Notes under the pieces: generated by a model | Seen by the model: the letters and a program-made list of their open reading frames with translations, nothing else | Database searches by the model: none | Told to the model about the DNA's origin: nothing | Shown: in pieces, positions 38,890 to 51,039 of the stretch | Layout of the letters: every line of letters begins with the position of its first letter | How positions within the stretch are numbered: position 1 is the first letter of the stretch | Source of the DNA: Gordionus sp. m RMFG-2023 | Taxonomy: Eukaryota; Nematomorpha; Gordioida; Chordodea; Parachordodidae | Reading direction: 5' to 3' | Length of the DNA stretch: 64,000 nucleotides | NCBI RefSeq assembly: GCF_954871325.1 | Contig: NC_088777.1 | Coordinates: forward strand, 29,427,366 to 29,491,365 | Position numbers and translations under genes: made by a program

Positions 38890-40075
38890 ACTGGTAAGCG
38901 GAAAATAATTCCCCGGAAATTAATTTCCTGGAAAAAAATCTTCAGGTAAATAATTTCTAGGAAATAAAATACCCGGAAAATAATTCTCCGGAAAAAAAAT
39001 CCCAGGAATAAAATTCCCCTGGAAAATAATTTCCCAGAAAAAATTTCCCCACTATATATTGAATTGCTAATGCATTGCTAAACTGCATTGCTAAATAGCA
39101 ATCAATCATAAATAAATCAAAATTTTATTATGTATATTTTATTAATGATAATTTTTTAAACTTAAAATATACTTAAATCATTTTTTTTATTATAAATGAA
39201 GATGAAGAATATAATAAAAAATCATATAGTATATAATTTTATTTTTATTTAATATTATTAGTAAGAAATATATTTTTCTAGCTTTTAAAACAAAAGTACA
39301 TTTTATTTAATTTTAAAAATTAACAAATATATATCCGTAAGAAGGCGTTATATGTTTTAATATATATCATTTTAGGAAACCGGAATGATGATTGGATAGC
39401 ACTTTTTTTATATTTGGGTATATATACTAAAAATTAAAAATTTTTTTTAGGTTTCTTTGATGTTTAATTTATGAGTAGGTTTAGAATAGTAAAACAATGG
39501 AAATTTTCTAAAGTAAATATTGCTGGCGTTATTTATCAAAATCTCTTCATTTTTGTTTTATACGTGTATATTGACGTGCTAAGCACTATCCTAAAAAATT
39601 TTTTGAAAATAATTTGATTTGACCGATTGCCGAGCTCAAAACCGACCACTTACTAAATATTCGATTGACCAAATTTACTAGTAATATAATTTGAAAAATG
39701 TTGATTTTCGTTTTATATATCTATAAATACGTATAAAACATAATCCTAAAAAATATTTTTAAAATATCGTGATTTGGCGGATAACCGACTCGTAGCTCAC
39801 CCAATGACTAAATACTGAATTGCTGGCGTTATAAATCAAAATCTCTTAATTTTTGTTTTATACGTGTATATTTACGTGCTATGCATTATCCTAAAAAATA
39901 TTTTGAAAATAATTTGATTTGACTGATTGCCGAGCTCAAAACCGACCTCTTACTAAATATTCGTTTGATCAAATTTACTGGTAAGCGGAAAATAATTCCC
40001 CGGAAAAAAATCACCGAAAATAATTCCCCGGAATCCTTGGAAAATAATTACCCGGAAAAAAATTCCCGTAGAAAT
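38890..40075. repeat. Left long terminal inverted repeat of the MULE
   Basis: Outer array (38,892-39,050) of degenerate 14-17-bp units like GGAAAATAATTCCCC; then AATTGCTAATGCATTGCTAA; then A/T-rich DNA. Two direct copies of an approximately 300-bp block begin CTGGCGTTATTTATCAAAAT (39,521) and CTGGCGTTATAAATCAAAAT (39,824). An inner array of the same GGAAAATAATTCC units lies at 39,978-40,075. Mirrored at 44,165-45,440. Confidence 0.88.
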
Positions 40076-40832
40076 ATATGAAAATTATGAAAGAGGTAAT
40101 TTAGAATTGAAAAGAAAAATGTGAAAGCAAATTTTTACTGAGAAAGGTTATTTCCTTATCTACTTTTCATCTAGACTTGAATAGATATTAAACAGGTAAT
40201 TAAACCACATTATATTTACCATGCAGAGGGGGTGGTTATTTCTAACACGCCACTGTTAAAATATATATAACATTAAAATAATATTATGACACTATTCTGT
40301 TCCGTATGCTAATATCAGTTTGAATCCCGGACAAAAATAACATAATGGAAATTTTTATGGTTAATTTTTAAAAATTGTATCTGATTATAAATTTTCAAAA
40401 AAGTATTAATATTAATCACTGATTACAAAAGCTTATTTAATTCAAAGACTATCTCAAGTAGAACATTACAAAAAAATATACTATTTTATTTATTCTAAAT
40501 AATATTTGTTTATTTTTATAAATATTATAATTTTTAATATATTTAATTCATTAAAGAAAACACATGAGGGACTATAATCTTAAAATAGAAACTTTTTTAT
40601 TTAAAAGTTTCCAACTCCGGAAGTGTTATTACATAATCCCAGTTAGTTTCTTATATTATTATTTATAATGTTGAAAGGAAATTTATGCTCAAAAATAAAT
40701 AAATTTATATATTTGGGTGATATATTCTTTGTAATTTTGAAACAAACGATTTTCATTTAGTTTTTTTTATTACTTTTTATAAAATTTTCTTTTACTATTT
40801 TAAATATTTTTGATAATTTTAATAAATTTTTT

Positions 40833-43543
40833 ATGTTTATTTTTCCGTTAAATAAGCATGCTAAAATTTTTCATGAGGGATATTCCTACAATTATCATAA
40901 AACTATGAAAAATTTTAAAAGATATAAATGTACATTATATAATACTGAAAAATGCCCAGTTATTTTGAAATATTACAATGAAAATGACTATACATTGGAA
41001 AATACGCCTCATATTAATCCTATAAATCCACATGAATATCAAATTGAAAATGCTATAAGCACGATGAAAAGAAAAGCCTCTGACTTGCCAAATATATGCA
41101 GAAGAAATGTCTAAATTGTCTCCCGAATCCAGAAAAAGACTTCCGAATGAAGAGAGTATCAAGAGGACACTTAGAAATCGCAAAATAAAAAGGTTTCCTC
41201 CTATTCCGGCCACATTGGAAGAATTAAGCATTTCAAGTTAAATCATATTTATGTCTTTTAATTGGAAATATCTTTTAATATTAGTGGATTGGGCTACAAC
41301 CGGATCTCCCACGAATGAGAGATTTCTTTTGCATGATAATGGCGGAGATTCTAATGAACGGATAATTATATTTGCCACCGATTATATGCTTAAAATGCTA
41401 GCCGAAACGAAAACTTGGTATATAGACGGGAATTTTAAATTGGCTCCTCATTTATTTTTGCAGCTATATGTAATTAGAATACCATTTAAAACACTGTATA
41501 TAACAGCGGCATATTTCTTGTTACAAAGAAAAACGTATTCAACATATGAAGAAATTTTTAAGATTTTACTCGAAAAAGCCCAAGAACGGAATTTAGTCAT
41601 AGATCCGATAACAATTTATATGGATTTTGAAAAGGCTGCAATCAATGCCGTCGAAAATACTCTAGGTTTCTTTTTACGATTTAATTACATCTATATACTA
41701 TCGAGATATGCTAGGACCTTGATTTTAAAATGTATTTTGGACCTTGGAACTTGAAATTTTTTTTAATTCTAATTTCCTTTTTCTGTTGTTTTTAGGAATA
41801 TTTTAAACGATTTTTTTATGAGTGTAGGATGAACTAACCCATTTCTAGTAACACTGTGTGACAAATTTTGACTTGATTTTTTGGGAGAAAATAAAATAAA
41901 CATGTTTTAAGACAGTAAATTCTTAGAAAATAATTCTTCAGAATTAATTTTATCAAAATTTTTAAATATCTTATTTGAGAATTATTATTTCGTTGATTTA
42001 TTTATAGGGAATTTTTTCTCCTAATTTATTAATTTTGTAATTTTAATTATCTTAAAAACGGAGATTTTTTTTCGGGGAATTATTTTTCTAGATTCTTTTT
42101 TAATATAGCTTACATTTAGTATATTTATTGTGGCTTTCGTTCTCTTCGCTACACTGCACAAGGTACGATTCCCAAACAATTTATTTTAAATGAAATAGTT
42201 ACATTTCTCATATTTAAATAAATATATTATGCTAAGCTAACCTATCTCATATTTTACTTTTAATAAACCTTTTATCGGTCCGTTATCTCACCCCTTCCTT
42301 CATTATAGGATTTAACTTGTAATATACAATAAATTTATTGAATTTAAAACAAATTAAACAATAACATAAAATTTATCGAATTTAAAAACATTTAATGGTA
42401 ATTTCCGCGAATATGAAGTTGATGATTTATTTTCAAAAAAGATACTCCAGCAGTAGTCCGCCAACATATTTATACGATTCTTGCCGGGAATTTAAATTGA
42501 AAACTTAAGACCCCCAAAACAAAATTCTTTACCATTTTTCTCAAAAAGCAATCGATAAAAAATTATAAAAATTAATAAATTTATAAGGAAATATAAGTCT
42601 AACACTATCACCAATTTTCAGGGATTTTCATTTGATATTTTTTAAAATATATCCGTATAAAGACCTAAATTTTACCATTTTGAGATTTCGAAAAGTTGCC
42701 TTTATACGATAATATTTTTAAAACTTGACGTGAAGGGAAAACTTAGAAAACGAATTCGAACTCAATATCAAATTCTGCACCAAAACTTGTTTTTATTTAT
42801 TTTTTCTCCCATTTTTCTTGTCACACAGTGTAATTAATAAAAATTGATAAAGACATAAATATTAAATAAAACCTATACAATAATTTTAATCTATATTTTT
42901 CAACTTTTAGGTAGAGATATCAACATCCAAGGATGTTTTTATCACTCAATCAACTCATAGAAAGATTCAGGAATTGGGGTTAGAATCATCATATCGGAAT
43001 GATCCAATGTTATGCTTATTTGCAGCTATGATCGATGAATTAGCATTCTTACCTATACACGATGTCAAAGGAGGTATGGAGTATTTAAAAACCATTGTAT
43101 CGGATGAAAACAAAGAATTATTGTTTTATTTTGATAAAAATTATGTGAATGGAGAATTGAGACATGGGAAAAACTCTCAAAGGCAAGTAGAGCCATTGTT
43201 CCCACCAGAAACATGGAATGTGTTCAATGTTACGATTGCTGGGGAAAATCGAACAAATAATGTATGTGAAGTGGAATAACCGATTTAAGCATATTGTAGG
43301 CAACAAAAAACCGAAGATATGGGAATTACTCGAAAAAATAAGGATGGAAATAGCGGTTGATATGGGAAAAATCGGCCAATGGAATATTGGGACATACACT
43401 CCCAAAAAAAATTGTATTTATGCAACGAAACAAACTATTTTAAAAATTTATGCATTGATTATTTAGAAGAGAGAAGGGACTTGCCCAATTTTCTCTCTTC
43501 GATTGGAGAACATATACGTTCTAGAATTGTTTCTTTTGAATAA
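40833..43543 (+). pseudogene. MULE transposase with FLYWCH finger, one intron, few breaks
   Basis: Likely transposase acting on the long TIRs. 40,850-41,000 is a FLYWCH-type zinc finger (ends ...YQIENAI). 41,300-41,665 is the start of the MULE core: FATDYMLKMLAETKTWYIDG (first catalytic Asp) and IYMDFEKAAINAVENTL (second Asp). An intron 41,666-42,910 (GTTTCT...TTTTAG) restores the motif NIQGCFYH. Then come RKIQELGLESSYRNDPM and PPETWNV, and NNVCE with WNNRFKHIVG carries the catalytic Glu. It ends with YLEERRDLPNFLSSIGEHIR near 43,540. Frame breaks: near 41,095, a stop near 41,240, two bases missing near 42,940, two missing at about 43,277, and one near 43,430. Key catalytic residues remain. 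Confidence 0.82.
41852..42830. mobile_element. 979-bp TIR element in the MULE intron, TAA-flanked
   Basis: Perfect 13-bp inverted ends CACTGTGTGACAA / TTGTCACACAGTG with TAA directly outside each (41,849-41,851 and 42,831-42,833). A 3-bp TAA/TTA duplication is typical of PIF/Harbinger, so a non-autonomous Harbinger-like element is the best guess. No open frame of note. Removing it leaves an intron of about 260 nt. Confidence 0.75.
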
Positions 43544-44164
43544 TATAATTTATTATTCTATATATCATTTAATAAAATTATAATTTCTTTTCTGTAACTT
43601 TTGAAAAAAATTCATAAGCAAAATAATAATTGTTAGATTAGAAAAATATAATACTCACTGCTGATAATCACCTCTGGATGTATTTTGATTAAAGTGGTCA
43701 GCATTTTTCATTACTTTTGGCAGTATTTAATTAAAATTGGGCAGTAAAAAATATAATTTTGCAAGTTTAATAGTGTTTTGTATTCAGTCAGTTAAATTCT
43801 TAAAGTAGGTAAATACTTCAGTAAAATAATTTTTATCAAATAGAGGGTATCAGATTGAATTACTAATTTCCTATTTCGCCACAAAATTTATAAAATTATA
43901 TTATTTAATAGCTTATCCTTGTAAAAACAAAAAGGAGTGCTATTTAAGAGTTAGTAAACTGTGAAAAGCCTTTTATCATATTTCTAAAAAAATGATTAAA
44001 ATTTGTGTAAAAATAATTTTTCAATAAATACCTAAAAGTTTATGAAAGTGTGTAAAGGTGAACTAGATTTATTTAACTTTCGTTTTATTTTTTAAAATCT
44101 CATATCCTCGAAGAAATTTGACTTTAAAAAACATTTCTATTTTTAAATACTGCAGAGCAGATCC

Positions 44165-45440
44165 GGGTCACGGGATTTTTTTTCCGGGCAATTATTTTCC
44201 TAGATTCAAATTTACTAGTAATATAATTTGAAAATTGTTCATTTTTGTTTTATATATCTATAAATACATATAAAACATAATCCCAAAAAATATTTAAAAA
44301 ATATCGTGGTTTGGCGTATAACCGACTCGTATATGTTTTACTCGTAATTATAGATATATAAAACAAAAAATGAACATTTTTCAAATCATATTACTAGTAA
44401 ATTTTATCAATCGAATATTTAGTAAGTGGGGTTTTGAGCTCGGCAATCAGACAAATTAAATTATTTTCAAAATATTTTTTAGGATAATGCTTAGCACGTA
44501 TATATATACGCGTATAATACAAAAATAAAGATTTTTCCATGGATAACGCCAGCAATGCAGTATTTGGTCATTCGGTCGGTTTTCGGGTCAAATCACGATA
44601 TTTTTAAAATATTTTTTGGAATTATGTTTTATACGTATTTATAGATACATAAAACAAAAATCAACATTTTTCAATTTATCTTAATAGCAAATTTGATCAA
44701 TCGTATATTTAATAAGTGGTCGTTTTGAACTCGGCAATCGGTCAAATCAAAATATTTTTTAGGATAATGCTTAGCACGTAAATATACACGTATAAAACAA
44801 AAATGAAAGATTTTGATAAATGACGCCAGCAATATTTACTTTAGAAAATTTTGTTTTACTATTCTAAACCTACTCATAAATTAAACATCAAAGAAACCTA
44901 AAAAAAATTTTTAATTTTTAGGTTTTTCATATGTATATATACCCAAATATAAAAAAAGTGCTATCCAATCATCATTCCGGTTTCCTAAAATGATACATAT
45001 TAAAACATATAACGCCCTCTTACGGATATATATTTGTTAATTTTTAAAAGTTTTAATAAGCTAGTAAAATATATTTCTTACTAATAATATTAAATAAAAA
45101 TAAAATTATATACTATATGATTTTTTATTATATTCTTCATTTATAATAAAAAAATGATTTAAGTATATTTTAAAAAAAGTTTAAAAAATTATCATTAATA
45201 AAATTTTGATTTATTTATGATTGATTGCTATTTAGCAATGCATTAGCAATTCAATATATAGTGGGGAAATTTTTTCCGGGGAATTATTTTCCAGGGTAAT
45301 TTTATTCCGGGGATTTTTTTTCCGGAGAATTATTTACCTGGGAATTATTTTCTGGGGAATTTTTTTCCGGGTATTTTCTTTCCCAGGAATTAATATCCGG
45401 GCATTTATTTTCCGGGGAATTATTCTCCTAGATTCGCGAA
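44165..45440. repeat. Right long terminal inverted repeat of the MULE
   Basis: Mirror of the left arm. Inner array ending CCTAGATTC (about 44,170-44,208); two blocks containing AACGCCAGCAAT and GACGCCAGCAAT (about 44,545 and 44,822); A/T-rich DNA; TTAGCAATGCATTAGCAATT (about 45,232); then an outer array of TTCCGGGGAATTATTTTCC units to 45,436. Similarity to the left arm is high but not complete. Confidence 0.88.
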
Positions 45441-45520
45441 TACTGTATAGCAAATACCGCGAATGCACCATAGTAAAGGTATTACCGAGAAAATACTTCG
45501 CGAATGTATTACAGAGAAAG

Positions 45521-45899
45521 CCTTATCACGAAAATATTAGGGCAATAACGATATCACGATTTTTATAAATTAATTTATATTTTACAAATGGTTGTTATAA
45601 TTAAATATGAAAATTCCTTTTGATGATACTTGCACATTTTTTCTATCTCATAATATGAAATTTGTCAATAAATATATTTTTATTTTTACGGAAATGATAA
45701 TTTTATTTTAGGAGTACCAGTCCCAAAATATTTTTCCAATACCCTTGTTTTAAAGCAATAAGGAGAGTTGGTTATTGAAAATTTTTTGGCCTTTAATTTA
45801 GACACTTTTTATAAATATATATATGCTGTGAAATATGCATTTTTACAATAAAAATATCTTAATAATGTATTTCTAATAATGAATATCTTTTTGTATAAA
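45521..45899. other. No recognisable gene
   Basis: AT-rich DNA between the MULE and the relic at 45,900; no signature seen. Confidence 0.5.
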
Positions 45900-47040
45900 T
45901 TTATTCTTATTCATTTTTATTAATGATATAGAAATATAAATAGATAATCAAATTCATACCATAATTTAAAATATATTGCCTTATATTTATGAAAAGTATA
46001 TGTTCTTTGGTAGCAATTAAAGAACTGGTGATATATAAAATTTGTGATTTGTGCATCCACAATTTGTCAAACGAGGAAGGGTATGTATAAAGTATTTGAG
46101 GGTTCTTGAGGATGCAAAACACTAACTAACACTCTTTTTCGAAATTACTTTCTAAAACATAGGTCATCTACCATTGATTAAAATTGATACTTGTTATATA
46201 TCCATTTATTTTTTCATACATTAAATTCGCATTAATATTCGAGTGAAATGTTAAATTTAGCTTCAATTTTATCCTGAGAAATTTGATAAAAAGTATAAAA
46301 TGTTTGCGTTCCTGGTATTGTACGCCTTATCGATTCACAATTGTTTCCTCTTCCTCTATTTGGTCTTCCATCATGTAAGAGAAATCTATTCCTTAATAAA
46401 AATTAAGAATCTTATAACTTTAACATTTTTCTTAGAATAGATAAAAACTTTGTAGGACAAATTATTTGTTCTGAAACAGGTCTTTGCAAACTAGCCCTGA
46501 CCATTAAATTTGACTGTGCCTCCGATTTCGTCATAAGCCGATATACCTTGAGATGTGGCCCAGAAATGCTCTCAGCTTTCATTCAAAAATCATCTACATG
46601 GTTCAAAAGATTTATTAAATTTGCGGTTCTAGTAGCGGACTATATATTTTTGGAATAAATGAACAGTAATTGTCTTATAATTATAAATAAGAGAATCCGA
46701 TATAATTACGCAACTTAAATTATCAAGTGCTTGTAATAAATAACATAAGGATGAATGGTAATTCCAGTAAAATCTATGTACTTCATCTTGAACCACAAAG
46801 ACATAATTTTCAGAAAAATTTGACTAAACGATATATTCTCCTTCATCTAAATTCATGCTAAGAAGTTTAAAAATTTTACAGGCGTGAAATTCTTCATTTT
46901 TAGCACCTTCTGTATCTAAGGAACCAGTTGTGCTAACTAAAAGAAATGACTTTCTTATTTTTTATTGATCTAAATAATTCCAAAAATTTTTACTAATTTT
47001 TAAAAGGGGTCGGCTGAAAATGTGCCTTTTTGATAGATTT
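45900..47040 (-). pseudogene. Relic of an unclassified multicopy ORF family
   Basis: On the minus strand, degraded coding text can be followed for about 1.1 kb. In order: VSTTGSLDTEGAKNEEFHAC; FVVQDEVHRFYWNYHSSLCY; SCVIISDSLIYNYKTITVHL; HFWATSQGISAYDEIGGTVK; LHPQEPSNTLYIPFL. From memory, the block ATSHGKSxCDGxGGTVKR and a later HPSGPS motif recur in large families of uncharacterised proteins in insects and cnidarians, probably mobile-element linked. That link is recollection, not a search. Many stops; not functional. Confidence 0.45.
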
Positions 47041-47165
47041 GCGAGTAAGTATGATTGCTGTCATTAGTATAGAATTTAATTCGGCTTAACTTTTTTAACA
47101 GTATATGAATCCATAATTTTATTTATATATTATGTGATGTTTTTTGGATCCATTGATATCACTTT

Positions 47166-47494
47166 TAGAGGACTGCAAGCGGGTTTTAGCCAACAAGCCT
47201 GCATACTAGTTGTTTTAACAATTTTTTAACCCACCCGCCCAATCTTTAAAAATGGCTGGTTAGGTTCTTTATTTATTTTAATATATATTAAAACTTATAA
47301 AATAAGTAATATTATGAAATAAAAAATGATTTTTAGTCTGTTCTGCTTATTTCGGCCGAAAAATATTTAAAATTCACTCGCCTATTGTTTCAAAAATATT
47401 TTCTAACTCGCCCGCCGAATCTTTAAATTTTTTCAGAAAAGCCCCTAGAAAATGACCGAGTGGGCTAAAAACCCACCTATTACAGACCAATCTA
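47166..47494. mobile_element. Short hAT-like element with GC-rich ends
   Basis: Left TAGAGGACTGCAAGCGGGTT, mirrored on the right by text ending AACCCACCTATTACAGACC. The subterminal CCCACCCGCC and GCCCGCC motifs resemble the other GC-ended short elements. No coding sequence. Boundaries are approximate, with no readable target duplication. Confidence 0.5.
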
Positions 47495-47716
47495 TATATT
47501 TTATACTAAACCAGCTTTTATGCGAGATATTATAACGTTTTCATGTTTCTTTGCTCATTCTTAAAAATATATGCATAAAAATATATAATAGAGATTACCG
47601 AATCTTTTTTAAAAAGGTTCTAGAGGGTTCTGTATTCATCTAGAGATTATTTGTAATAATAAATGATCTAATATCAATTGGTAAAAAAAAAAGGATATAT
47701 TCGGGAGTCATCCTAG

Positions 47717-47999
47717 AGTCCAGAGCCAGGCCGAACTATAAAAAAATCGGGGGCGGGGTCTAAATTTTAAAATACAATATCATTCAATTTTGTGAATGTA
47801 TTTTAAAATTTTTGCAAGAAACAAGGCGGCTATTTTTTATTTGTATTATTTTTACAATTAAAAATATATTACATTTTTCTATTAAATAAATTTGGGCCGG
47901 GCGACAAATAATTCTTATTTTAACTTCGGGCTGGGTGGATAAATGAAATAAAGTGCGAGATAAGTGGGCTTGAAAAATTAGGCTCGATGTAGACCTCTA
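47717..47999. mobile_element. Short hAT-like element with GC-rich ends
   Basis: Left TAGAGTCCAGAGCCAGGCC and right GGCTCGATGTAGACCTCTA. The right end mirrors the TAGAGGTCT TIR of the element at 796. The interior has GGGCCGGGCG and GGGCTGGGTGG blocks. Non-coding. 48,000-48,435 beyond it is AT-rich and belongs to an intron of the USP22-like gene. Confidence 0.5.
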
Positions 48000-48434
48000 A
48001 TTTATCATAATAATAATATTAAAAATTATTTTAAAAAATAAGATAAATATGCTTACAAAATATGAAAATTGCAAAAACATTAAATTTAGAATGGGCTATT
48101 TTAACAGAATTGTTAAATCAGATAGATCTGGTTCCAGTATGGCACATCTCTAATATATAATCAAATCACTCTGGATTTCGTTATTTTTTGGAAATAGTTA
48201 TCAATTTCACATTTTAAATAAAAATCCCAAAAACATTTTTTTGAACCGATTTTTGGGGGGTTTAGTTTCAATCATTGGAAATAAAGAAGACAACTTGTAA
48301 AAAGGTTAAAATAAAGTAAAAAGATAGATAAAAATAGAATAAAATATATGTATAAATAATGCACCAATAAAACAAACGAAAAGAATTAATCAAAGATAAG
48401 AGTAAGAGATACATGATAGAGAAATGGAGAATTA

Positions 48435-48683
<249 letters not shown>

Positions 48684-48758
48684 CTAGTTCTAATATATTT
48701 TATACTTAGTATTATATACTAGCTTTGAGAGTTCAAGTTTGTAAGATATCCATTTAAC

Positions 48759-49540
48759 TAGGGCTGTGTCGATATTAAATATCAGATCGGATCGGTGCCG
48801 ATATTTAGCGTTTTCCGAAAATATCGGATCTGGCCGATATCTGTAGAAAACCCGATCCGATCTTTTTACTTTTCTTTTTTTGTTATTTTATTTTATATAC
48901 ATTAATTTTACGATTATAATATTTCTAAATTATTTTTTAAAATATTTCTTTTTTAAAATAGATTTATAGTATTTTAAAAGTTTTTTTTTATAAAAATAGA
49001 AAGGAACACCCAAATTTTTATTTATTTTAAATCTTTTTAAATAACGCCAATTTTTTTATTTATACTTTAAATAAAAGAATTTTTTTAAATATTGTATCTG
49101 AATTATGAAAATATTTTACAAAAGACAAAGATAATTTTGCAAAATGCGTTATCTGCGGAATCATCTGAGTTTGCCTTCAGTACGGCAGAAGATATAGATA
49201 GTCCATATCGTAGAAGCTTATTCCCAGAAAATCTAGAGGCTCTCATATTTATTAAAAAAATCTAATATATTATAATTTTATATATTAAATATTACAATTT
49301 TATAATTCCAACATAAAATGGATATATTATTAAATATATATTTTTTTATTATAGTCTTAATTGTAGAAATAAAAAAATTAAATTATTCACCTCGATTTTT
49401 TGCATAAAAAATATTGATTTCTTAATTACATTTGGTTCAAACGGGGGTGATTAAAAATCAGGAAAAATATCGGATCGGTATCGGATCGGCTTTGAAGCAA
49501 GATCGGATCGGTGAAAAATATGTGGATCGGCACAGCCCTA
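48759..49540 (+). mobile_element. hAT element, ATCGG-rich end family, copy 2
   Basis: Perfect 8-bp duplication catttaac at 48,751-48,758 and 49,541-49,548. Begins TAGGGCTGTGTCGATA and ends GATCGGCACAGCCCTA. Same ATCGGATCGG-rich subterminal parts as the copy at 37,802. 49,160-49,265 encodes SSEFAFSTAEDIDSPYRRSL followed by PENLEALIFI, the last piece of a hAT transposase. It lies in an intron of the USP22-like gene and is shorter than copy 1 because of a larger internal deletion. Confidence 0.92.
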
Positions 49541-49548
49541 CATTTAAC

Positions 49549-50020
49549 ATTAACCATTTTTCCTTAAATTCCTTTCATATATATTTCACATTCCATCCAC
49601 TTAGGTTATTGTCCTCCTTATTACTACTCCAAACTTATAATTAATTTTTTCAACTAGGGTGAAATTTCCCTGACTTTAAATGCCGGAATATATTCTTTAT
49701 TTCATACACTCATTCTTAATTTTAGTTTCTCTTTTTAATAATTGTTTATTCACTCTTTTTTTTCTTTTGTTTATCTTTTTCAATTGAATAATTACATGTT
49801 TCGGATTTCCATTACTACATTCCATTAGCTTTCTTTATAATTTTTCCACTTTATATCCCTTCTTCACATTATTATCAATTCAATTTCCTCTTTACAATTC
49901 CTGATACATCACTTCCTATTTCCTGTCATTCACTTTTCATATTTCCTTTCCCTTCTCTTCAGAATTATTATTTCTTTCTTTCTCTCTTAAATTTTCTTCT
50001 TTTGGATTAATTTCGGACAA
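49549..50020. other. Pyrimidine-rich intronic stretch
   Basis: The plus strand is unusually rich in C and T (runs such as TTTCTTTCTTTCTCTC near 49,972), so the gene strand is purine-rich. No coding or repeat structure is recognised. It lies in the long intron of the USP22-like gene. Confidence 0.5.
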
Positions 50021-50032
50021 GCTTATATAGCA

Positions 50033-50818
50033 AGATCGGGCAGTAATTAAATATATATGCAATATAATTACAATCCTTTTTGTAATTAATTACACCTTTA
50101 AAAAATAGTAAATAATTATAATTAATTTCCATTATTTTTATAATTACTTTTCTTAAATTTAATTAATTTTTCAGGAAAAACGATTTATAATTGTAATCAA
50201 TCAATCATATTTTATTTTTTGAGACAATTTGAATCAGACATAATCTCATTTGTATAATATATATATTTAAATTGAATATGTACAAGATTATAATAAATAT
50301 AACTACAGAATATATTATTAAATTAAATATGTAATAAGCATATAATAAATATTTATATATTACAAATATTAAATTTTTGTTTCTAACCTTATTTTTTGAA
50401 AATATCCGTGTTAACACAATATTGTTGTTAAACACCAACTTTGTGGCCAACTTAAATAGGGTTTAGTGAAGCGTTGAGTCTAAAAAATTAATGAGATTAT
50501 TTTTTTAGGTTAAAACCTAATAAGTTTTGGGAGTTGGCCAAAGTTAGGTGATTTAACAGCACTATTTATATACTGATTCATCAAAAGAAAATGGTTACTA
50601 ATTAACTTTAGCAGAAATTTTAGCAGGCGGCTGAGTTGATCAAATTTATTAAAAGTATAAAGCCCCTGAGTGTCGTTGAAGATCGTTTCTCATTTTTTAA
50701 TGATTTTTTACTGATTACAAAAGATTACATGTAATTAGTAATTAATTACTTTAGAGGAGAAATTAATAATTATTAAAAAAATTGCAAGTAATTGTAATTA
50801 GGAATTATACCTATCTGC
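50033..50818. mobile_element. TIR element with a smaller TIR element inside
   Basis: The 9-bp repeat tatatagca lies at 50,024-50,032 and 50,819-50,827. Ends are AGATCGGGCAGTAATTA and a loose mirror, with many copies of GTAATTA/TAATTAC in both subterminal parts. Within it, 50,424-50,562 is a second inverted-repeat unit with GTTGTTAAACACCAACTTTG and the mirror CCAAAGTTAGGTGATTTAAC. Neither codes. hAT-like by duplication size. Confidence 0.65.
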
Positions 50819-51039
50819 TATATAGCATATCGAAAACCGCAATGAAAAACTTTTTCTTCTTTTTAATTTATTTTCATTCTCTCCTTCATTATATGCTATT
50901 TCACGATTAATTTATTTTACCTAAATTAGGGAACTAGAAAGACAAGTGGTTATAAAAAAAACGAGTGTATATTAGAGTCCTGCAAAACGGTCTAGTCAGT
51001 CAAGGCTTGACCCGAAAAATATTAATGTTATATTTCATT

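Larger units (their letters stand above)
38884..45520 (+). mobile_element. Mutator-like element (MULE) with terminal repeats over 1 kb
   Basis: Long mirrored ends (about 38,890-40,075 and 44,165-45,440) enclose a FLYWCH-MULE transposase gene (40,833-43,543). Size, long TIRs and domain order match Mutator-like elements. The outermost bases are uncertain, because a loose mirror of GATAAGGC/GCGAAT text continues to about 45,520 on the right. A 9-11-bp target duplication could not be fixed. The transposase has a few frame breaks, and a 979-bp element sits inside its intron. Confidence 0.88.

Noticed and set aside
38892-39050. CRISPR-like array of short repeats
   Set aside because: The units are degenerate, have no unique spacers, and are mirrored at the other end of a transposon; this is eukaryotic TIR structure.
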